6,930 nucleotides of DNA from JAAFIP01 sp031431335 (GTDB lineage: Bacteria > Pseudomonadota > Gammaproteobacteria > Burkholderiales > Burkholderiaceae_C), in the NCBI GenBank assembly GCA_031431335.1, contig JANPDG010000275.1, positions 1 to 6,930 on the forward strand, given 5' to 3'. How positions within the stretch are numbered: the first letter of the stretch is position 1; each line of letters starts with the position of its first letter. The position numbers and the translations under genes were made by a program. The notes beneath the pieces are model-generated. The model did no database searches. It saw only the letters and a program-made list of their open reading frames with translations, and had not been told where the DNA came from. Positions 1 to 3,989 of this stretch are shown in pieces.

Positions 1-1
1 T

Positions 2-550
2 GAGCAAACGGCCCTTGGCCACGCAGCGTTTAACCCTGTGCACCAGTGGGCCGCCAACACCGCCAAGCTGGGCTCTGACAACCCACTGCGCTTTATTGCC
101 GAGGCAGGCCACGACGCTGCCCGCCAATTCGGCACCTTAAAACCTCGCGTTGACTACGACACCTGGACCCTGCGCGCCGTCGAGCAAGCGCTGTCCAAAG
201 TGCAAACCAGCATGCAAGGCGGCATGGCTGTGCTGGCCACCATCGGTTCTACCGCGCCCTTCGTCGGTCTGTTTGGCACAGTGTGGGCCATCTACACGGC
301 ATTGGTCAAAATTGGCGCATCAGGCCAAGCGTCGATTGACCGCGTGGCAGGGCCCGTGGGTGAGGCGCTCATCATGACCGCCATTGGTCTGGCCGTGGCG
401 GTGCCTGCGGTGTTTGGCTACAACTGGCTGTTGCGCAAAAACAAGCTGGCGCTAGAGTCGGTGCGCAGCTACTGCGCCAAGCTGCATATGGTGCTCTTGT
501 CCAGCACCCTCACGGCTGACAGCAAGTCCAGCGACGCACCGAAAGCTTAA
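2..550 (+). CDS. exbB: ExbB/TolQ/MotA-family proton channel subunit, 5' end outside the window
   Basis: The reading frame is open to the left edge, so only the last 182 residues are visible; the GTG at 38 is internal, not the start. Visible residues about 75-101 (from MAVLATIGSTAPFVGLFGTV) and about 117-143 (from VGEALIMTAIGLAVAVPAV) are the two conserved C-terminal membrane helices of ExbB. They include the GEALIMTAIGL segment that lines the proton path in this family. The first membrane helix and part of the cytoplasmic loop lie upstream of the window. In the family, ExbB forms an inner-membrane pentamer around ExbD and uses proton flow to energise TonB, or TolA in the TolQ version. Two exbD genes follow directly, which favours ExbB over TolQ or MotA; tonB, if linked, would lie to the left. 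The C-terminal tail is polar and ends in APKA before TAA. Confidence 0.9.
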   Translation, partial: EQTALGHAAFNPVHQWAANTAKLGSDNPLRFIAEAGHDAARQFGTLKPRVDYDTWTLRAVEQALSKVQTSMQGGMAVLATIGSTAPFVGLFGTVWAIYTALVKIGASGQASIDRVAGPVGEALIMTAIGLAVAVPAVFGYNWLLRKNKLALESVRSYCAKLHMVLLSSTLTADSKSSDAPKA

Positions 551-554
551 AACC

Positions 555-1004
555 ATGGGCATGTATACGGCCAACGATGGCGCAGGTCACGAAGACGGCT
601 GGATGGCCGAGATCAACACGACACCTTTAGTAGACGTGATGCTGGTGCTGTTGATTATTTTTTTGCTCACTATCCCCGTGGTCAGCGCCACGGTCAACCT
701 CAACTTACCGATCGAAACTGCCCAGCAGCGCGACACCAGTGGCGACTATGTGGTTATCAGTGTAGACCGCGTGGGCAACTTGTATTTCAACGAGGTGTTT
801 GCTACCGACTTGCAAACCTTGTCCAGTTACCTGGGCCAAGTCGCTGGTCGCAGCCCCCAGCCCGAGCTGCACATCCGCGCCGATGCCAACGCGCCGTATG
901 CTTATGTAGGCCAAATCATCGATACTGCACAAGGTTATGGTTTTGCCAAAGTTGGGTTGATCACCGAGCCTGTGCAAGAAGCTCAACTCAGGGCCAAGCC
1001 ATGA
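555..1004 (+). CDS. exbD: ExbD/TolR-family biopolymer transport protein, first copy
   Basis: The 149-residue length is usual for ExbD. A short cytoplasmic N-terminus leads into EINTTPLVDVMLVLLIIF, the family signature. D27 is the membrane aspartate that carries the proton, in a single helix at about residues 25-45. The rest (about 46-149) is the periplasmic domain that contacts TonB. The gene starts 4 nt after the exbB stop and no clear Shine-Dalgarno sequence precedes it, so it probably depends on translational coupling. In-frame ATGs at 561 and 603 are possible alternative starts; the one at 603 would leave almost no N-terminal tail. TolR is the main alternative identity. The pairing with a second exbD resembles the exbB-exbD1-exbD2 layout known from Xanthomonas. 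Confidence 0.9.
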   Translation: MGMYTANDGAGHEDGWMAEINTTPLVDVMLVLLIIFLLTIPVVSATVNLNLPIETAQQRDTSGDYVVISVDRVGNLYFNEVFATDLQTLSSYLGQVAGRSPQPELHIRADANAPYAYVGQIIDTAQGYGFAKVGLITEPVQEAQLRAKP

Positions 1005-1423
1005 AGCTCTACAGCCAACATTTATCCCCTCAGCTTGGTGGCCAAGAGGCCGAGCCCAGCCCGATGATCGAGATGAACACTACGCCGCTCATTGATGTGA
1101 TGCTGGTGCTCATCGTTATGCTCATCATCACCATTCCTGTGCAGCTGCACTCGGTCAATTTAGACTTGCCGTCCGCCCAAACATCGGCTGTAGTGCCAGA
1201 TGTAGTGGTGCTGCAGATGGACGCCGCAGGCTACCTGCGTTGGGGCACTGAGGCCGTGGCCGACATAGCCACGCTTAACGCCAAAGTGTCCACCGCTGCC
1301 GCCATGCCAGTGCAGCCCGAGATTCACCTGCGCCCGTCCGCTGATACGCCGTATGCGTATGTGGCGGCGTTTTTGGCTATGGCGCAGAAGGCGGGTTTGA
1401 CTAAGGTGGGGGTGGTGAATTGA
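1001..1423 (+). CDS. exbD: ExbD/TolR-family biopolymer transport protein, second copy
   Basis: This 140-residue protein is a second ExbD. Residues 23-42 carry IEMNTTPLIDVMLVLIVML, with the proton-carrying aspartate at D32 in the only membrane helix (about 30-48), followed by a periplasmic domain. It overlaps the previous gene by ATGA (1001-1004), and AGGG at 990-993 is a plausible ribosome-binding site 7 nt before the ATG. Both points support this start over the internal ATG at 1064. It differs clearly from the first copy: the two share the signature and the segment PYAYV near the C-terminus, but much of the periplasmic domain differs. It is therefore an old paralogue and not a recent duplication. 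In Xanthomonas campestris the second ExbD is needed only for some iron-independent uptake roles; whether that holds here is inference. Confidence 0.9.
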   Translation: MKLYSQHLSPQLGGQEAEPSPMIEMNTTPLIDVMLVLIVMLIITIPVQLHSVNLDLPSAQTSAVVPDVVVLQMDAAGYLRWGTEAVADIATLNAKVSTAAAMPVQPEIHLRPSADTPYAYVAAFLAMAQKAGLTKVGVVN

Positions 1424-1466
1424 TGCGCTGCTAGGCATATTTCGCATCTGTGCATTTGCTGAGCTC

Positions 1467-1560
1467 GCCCTGGCGCTTGGTGTGGACGGCTACGCGGCTG
1501 TCCCCCGGCCTGCGGCCTCCTCCTTGATGCCGCTTCGCCGTCCACGCCAAGTGCCAGGGC
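1467..1560. repeat. 94-nt inverted repeat able to form a long hairpin between convergent genes
   Basis: Arms 1467-1490 and 1537-1560 are 24 nt each and complementary at 22 positions. The two exceptions (1475/1552 and 1481/1546) are G-U wobbles when read as + strand RNA. The pairing continues inward in register, with GCGGC (1494-1498) opposite GCCGC (1529-1533). The loop contains GGCC-TGC-GGCC (1507-1517). There is no T-run, so it is not a classical intrinsic terminator. It sits 44 nt after the exbD stop and faces the transposase gene, so it may still limit read-through. A competing pairing exists: 1520-1534 is exactly complementary to 1637-1651 (15 nt). Wobble-preserving differences suggest selection on RNA structure or a structured repeat family. 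Confidence 0.75.
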
Positions 1561-1610
1561 TGCGGACTGGCTTGATGAGGATCATGCGGTGATTGCCAGC
1601 CACTTCGCAA

Positions 1611-1634
1611 GATCAGGCCGATGGTGTACTCAGC
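1611..1634. repeat. 24-bp imperfect inverted repeat, left copy
   Basis: This copy begins GATCAGGCCGA and ends GTACTCAGC. Its reverse complement is found at 3005-3028 with two differences, both C/T transitions (1622 and 1625 carry T). It lies 54 bp beyond the transposase stop codon. It may mark a subterminal end of the insertion sequence or a genomic repeat. Confidence 0.7.
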
Positions 1635-1687
1635 GCAGCGGCATCAAGGAGCAACTGTGTTCCAAGTCAAGCTGTTTTTAAGTGATT

Positions 1688-2668
1688 TCAATGTTTGGTC
1701 TCCTGTGCATAAGTGGGGCTCCAAGGTTTACCAGAACGTACGATGGCGTTCATGATGGTCAGCAGTTTATGCATACACGCCACCAGTGCCACTTTAGGCG
1801 CTTTACCTCTGGCAATCAGCTGTTGGTAGAACGCTTTGATCACGGGTTCGTGCCGCGCAGCACTCAAGGCTGCCATGTACAGCGCCGCGCGCAGCGGGGC
1901 CCTGCCGCCCCAAGTGACCCGCTTGCCTTTGAATTTGCCGCTGTCGCAGTTCAAAGGAGCCACGCCTACCAGCTTGCTGATCTGGCGCTGCGTCAATTGT
2001 CCCAGCTCGGGCAATTGCGCCATCAATGCTGCCTTGGTGCCCACAGCGACCCCCTTGATGCCTGCAAGCAGCTTTAGCGTAGGGGCAAAGTGCTGATCCA
2101 GATTGCGTGCGATGTCTTTGTCGATCCGCACAATCTCGCTGTGCAGCAGTTGGATGACCGCGTTGATGCTGTTGCGTTGCGCCAAATGCGCACCAGCCAA
2201 TCGATTACCCTCAGCCACCCGCATGACCACCAGCTGGCTGCGCCGCACCACCAGCGCCTGCAGCAGCACTTGCTGCGCGCTGGGCAGCTTGAACAGCATG
2301 CGCTGAAAGCGTGCATCGCCGTGCAGGGTGCGCGCAAAGTGCGACAGCACCTTGGCATCGAGCGCGTCGGTCTTGGCCAGGTAGCCCATCGATTTGGCGA
2401 AATCATGCGCTTGGCGGGGGTTGATCACGATCACGGCCAAGTCGCTCAGACACAGGGCTAGAGCGCAGGCTCGCTCCAGCCCGCCGGTGGCCTCCAGCAA
2501 GACGACCCCGATGGGGCGGCCGCAGGATGTGAGTAGCTTGACCAAGCGCGCAATGCCCTCGGGGTGGTTCTCAAAGGTCTGCGTTGGACAGCTGTTGTCC
2601 AGCGCGATTTCCAAAGTGTCCTTGGCGACATCAATACCAATGAAGATGTTATCAGTGGTGTTCATCAT
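1688..2668 (-). CDS. IS110-family transposase (DEDD recombinase)
   Basis: This 326-residue protein has the two IS110 domains. The N-terminal RuvC-like DEDD_Tnp domain shows D13 (FIGIDVAKDTLE), E59 (LEATGG), and D101 and D104 (KTDALDA). The C-terminal Transposase_20 domain starts near residue 200 (LLAGIKGVAVGT) and has the conserved serine S243 in DSGKFKGKR, followed by WGGRAPLRAALYMA. As I recall, IS621 has the same length and its catalytic residues lie within two positions of these. Such enzymes recombine DNA through a bridge RNA that pairs with both target and donor. AAGGA (2675-2679, read on the - strand) lies 6 nt before the first ATG, and a second ATG follows at once. There is no frameshift or internal stop, so it looks functional. 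Binding of a bridge RNA here is inference from the family. Confidence 0.95.
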   Translation of the reverse strand: MMNTTDNIFIGIDVAKDTLEIALDNSCPTQTFENHPEGIARLVKLLTSCGRPIGVVLLEATGGLERACALALCLSDLAVIVINPRQAHDFAKSMGYLAKTDALDAKVLSHFARTLHGDARFQRMLFKLPSAQQVLLQALVVRRSQLVVMRVAEGNRLAGAHLAQRNSINAVIQLLHSEIVRIDKDIARNLDQHFAPTLKLLAGIKGVAVGTKAALMAQLPELGQLTQRQISKLVGVAPLNCDSGKFKGKRVTWGGRAPLRAALYMAALSAARHEPVIKAFYQQLIARGKAPKVALVACMHKLLTIMNAIVRSGKPWSPTYAQETKH

Positions 2669-2673
2669 GTTTC

Positions 2674-2679
2674 ATCCTT
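2674..2679 (-). promoter_or_regulatory. Ribosome-binding site of the transposase gene
   Basis: Read on the - strand this is AAGGAT, with the AAGGA core 6 nt before the first ATG (2668-2666) and 9 nt before the second. It is the best Shine-Dalgarno match near any start in the window and supports the start at 2668. Confidence 0.7.
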
Positions 2680-2777
2680 GTTCATAAGCCAGCCAGCGTG
2701 CCCTTTAAAGACATCTGTGCCCCTGATCAGTAGGCCTCAGAGTGGTTCATCACTGCCCATCCTTGCAAATACGGGGT

Positions 2778-2817
2778 CTTAGCCTGTTTCAAGGCGTACG
2801 CCTTGAAACAGGCTAAG
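2778..2817. repeat. Perfect 40-bp palindrome
   Basis: The left half, CTTAGCCTGTTTCAAGGCGT, is followed with no spacer by its exact reverse complement; the centre lies between 2797 and 2798, in GTAC. As RNA on either strand it could form an 18-bp stem with a GUAC loop. It lies 110 bp upstream of the transposase start. Possible roles are a bridge-RNA stem, a terminator or attenuator stem, or a protein-binding site. No T-run follows on either side. Confidence 0.9.
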
Positions 2818-2967
2818 CCAGCGAGCAACTGTTCGGGCTTTTGGATAAACAGTCGGTCATGCACGCCAAATGCTCCTTAACGGGCTTGGTGTCCCACGGA
2901 GTGGACGGGCTGTGCATAACTTTCTGAAACTTTCATTTGAACTCCCTGGACTTAAGCATACAAGGAG

Positions 2968-2990
2968 CCGTTGGCCCTAGGCCAACACGG
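2968..2990. repeat. Short GC-rich hairpin next to the inverted repeat
   Basis: CCGTTGGCC (2968-2976) pairs with GGCCAAC-A-CGG (2980-2990) around the loop CTA, with one bulged A at 2987. It directly abuts the 19-bp inverted repeat 2988-3006 and may be part of the same repeat unit or of the element's left end. Confidence 0.6.
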
Positions 2991-3028
2991 GGGACAGCCG
3001 CGTAGCTGAGTACGCCGTCGGCCTGATC
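2988..3028. repeat. Right-hand inverted copies of two left-flank repeats, fused
   Basis: Positions 2988-3006 are the exact reverse complement of 1489-1507 (19 bp). Positions 3005-3028 are the reverse complement of 1611-1634 with two differences. Here the two blocks are contiguous and overlap by 2 nt; on the left they are about 100 bp apart and in the opposite relative order. The rest of the gap up to map (3029-3095) shows no gene or clear structure. Confidence 0.75.
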
Positions 3029-3103
3029 CCGTACAACACTTGCATTAAGCCACCTGCCTGCTTAAGTGCAAAAACGAAGACATAAATCAAGGTACTCAAG
3101 GTC

Positions 3104-3112
3104 TGGGATAAT
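3104..3112 (+). promoter_or_regulatory. Extended -10 promoter of map
   Basis: TGG-GATAAT matches the extended -10 form (TGn followed by a near-TATAAT hexamer, 3107-3112). No good -35 box is visible, which is typical for extended -10 promoters. Just upstream, TCAAGGT occurs twice with a 9-bp period (3087-3093 and 3096-3102). The hexamer ends 6 nt before the map ATG, so transcription could start at or next to the A of the start codon. Confidence 0.5.
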
Positions 3113-3118
3113 CACTGT

Positions 3119-3934
3119 ATGAGCATTACTTACAAAGACGAAGCGGGCATTGCGGGCATGCGCATTGCGGGGCGACTGGCCTCTGAGACGCTGGACTACC
3201 TTACGCCGTTTATCCAACCCGGCATCACCACCAAAGAGCTGGACAAGCTGGCGCTGGATTTTGTGGTGAACGTGCAAAAGTGCACGTCGGCCACTGTGGG
3301 CTACGCGCCGCCGGGCTATCCGCCGTTTCCGGGGGCTATTTGCACCTCGGTGAACCATGTGGTGTGCCACGGCATGCCTAACGACAAAGCGCTAAAAAAA
3401 GGCGACATCATCAATATTGACGTCACCGTCATCAAAGACGGCTGGCATGGCGACACCAGCCGCATGTTTTTGGTGGGCGAGGTGTCGCCGTTTGCTAAGC
3501 GGCTGTGTGCCATGACGTATGAGGCCATGTGGCACGGCATTGTCAAGGTGAAGGCGGGTGCGCGGCTGGGCGATATTGGTGCGGCGATCCAGAAGTTTGC
3601 TGAGGGCAACGGCTACAGCGTGGTGCGTGAGTTTTGCGGGCACGGCGTGGGCGAGAAGTTTCACGAAGAGCCGCAGGTGCTGCACTACGGCAAGGCGGGC
3701 ACCGGTGAAGAGCTAAAGCCCGGCATGATTTTTACCATCGAACCGATGATTAACCTGGGTCGCAAAGATATTCGTGAGCTGGGCGACGGCTGGACCATTG
3801 TCACCAAAGACCATTCGCTGTCAGCCCAGTGGGAGCACACCATTTTGGTCACCGAGACGGGCTGGGAGATCATGACCCAGTCGGCAGGCACGCCAGCGCC
3901 ACCTGCGTTTGTGAATGCTGCAGTGGCTGCGTAA
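3119..3934 (+). CDS. map: Type I methionine aminopeptidase
   Basis: This 271-residue protein removes the initiator methionine from new proteins in the cytosol. All five metal ligands are present: D101 (NIDVTV), D112 (GDTSRMF), H175 (CGHGVGEKFHE), E208 (FTIEPM) and E239 (QWEHTILVTE). The substrate-contacting H84 lies in VCHGMPND. These are the E. coli MetAP positions shifted by four. There is no N-terminal extension, so it is the short bacterial class Ia form; the C-terminal tail after about residue 254 is alanine- and proline-rich and not conserved. The start at 3119 fits the family N-terminus, but no good Shine-Dalgarno sequence precedes it, only GGGA within the promoter. glnD follows 37 nt later on the same strand and is probably co-transcribed. 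Confidence 0.97.
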   Translation: MSITYKDEAGIAGMRIAGRLASETLDYLTPFIQPGITTKELDKLALDFVVNVQKCTSATVGYAPPGYPPFPGAICTSVNHVVCHGMPNDKALKKGDIINIDVTVIKDGWHGDTSRMFLVGEVSPFAKRLCAMTYEAMWHGIVKVKAGARLGDIGAAIQKFAEGNGYSVVREFCGHGVGEKFHEEPQVLHYGKAGTGEELKPGMIFTIEPMINLGRKDIRELGDGWTIVTKDHSLSAQWEHTILVTETGWEIMTQSAGTPAPPAFVNAAVAA

Positions 3935-3941
3935 CATTTTA

Positions 3942-3964
3942 TTTGCTATATTATAAATAGCAAA
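3942..3964. repeat. AT-rich hairpin between map and glnD
   Basis: TTTGCTAT (3942-3949) pairs with ATAGCAAA (3957-3964) around a 7-nt loop. It is part of a sharply AT-rich island between GC-rich genes. It overlaps the 33-nt repeat that runs into glnD, so it is better read as one end of an interspersed palindromic repeat than as a terminator. A TATAAA at 3952-3957 could act as a -10 box for glnD, but no -35 box is evident. Confidence 0.6.
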
Positions 3965-3989
3965 CTATCTAATGAATACGTCGGAAAAA
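3957..3989 (+). repeat. 33-nt direct repeat spanning the glnD start codon, copy A
   Basis: This stretch matches 6144-6176 at 28 of 33 positions. The exact blocks are ATAGCAAACTATC (13 nt) and ACGTCGGAAAAA (12 nt). In the glnD frame it reads IANYL-MNTSEK, where M is the start codon, against IANYPISTSEK in copy B. An in-frame stop TAA lies at 3954-3956. The start codon and the first residues of glnD are therefore made of repeat sequence. Confidence 0.8.

Larger units (their letters stand above)
2690..2990 (-). ncRNA. Candidate bridge RNA region of the IS110-family element
   Basis: The roughly 300 bp upstream of the transposase contains no gene. In IS110-group elements such as IS621, this is the position of the bridge RNA, a structured RNA of about 180 nt with target- and donor-binding loops. 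Stem-forming segments seen here are the 40-bp palindrome (2778-2817), ACTGTT/AACAGT (2828-2833 with 2848-2853) closing a 14-nt loop, and a hairpin at 2968-2990. The segment 2884-2908 also shares short blocks with the left flank (1475-1489), as a guide loop might. The RNA's ends, its fold and even its existence are inferred from family precedent, and the coordinates are only a search interval. Confidence 0.4.
1611..3028 (-). mobile_element. IS110-family insertion sequence (IS621-like), ends not resolved
   Basis: The element is recognised from its transposase gene (1688-2668) and the long gene-free DNA upstream of it, as in the IS110 group. The coordinates given are only the outer limits of a flanking inverted repeat, not proven ends. 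IS110 elements usually lack terminal inverted repeats and target duplications, so ends cannot be read directly. The repeat 1611-1634 is inverted at 3005-3028 with 22 of 24 matches. A second inverted pair, 1489-1507 and 2988-3006, is perfect over 19 bp. These could be subterminal parts of the element or host palindromic repeats that it targeted; related elements such as IS621 are known to target REP-type repeats. The element lies between exbD and map and interrupts no gene. Confidence 0.55.

Noticed and set aside
1160..1447. Open frame on the - strand opposite the second exbD
   Set aside because: The + strand gene is clear, and the antisense product is a histidine- and arginine-rich translation with no family signature.
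1682..2077. Open frame of 131 codons on the + strand opposite the transposase
   Set aside because: It is antisense to the conserved C-terminal domain of the transposase, and its translation shows no domain.
1703..2919. 10-bp direct repeat CTGTGCATAA at 1703-1712 and 2910-2919 as possible IS ends
   Set aside because: The left copy lies inside the last codons of the transposase, and many 10-bp matches are expected by chance in a window this size.
3942..3964. AT-rich hairpin after map as an intrinsic terminator
   Set aside because: The stem is AT-rich with no T-run after it, and it overlaps the repeat that continues into glnD; a repeat end explains it better.
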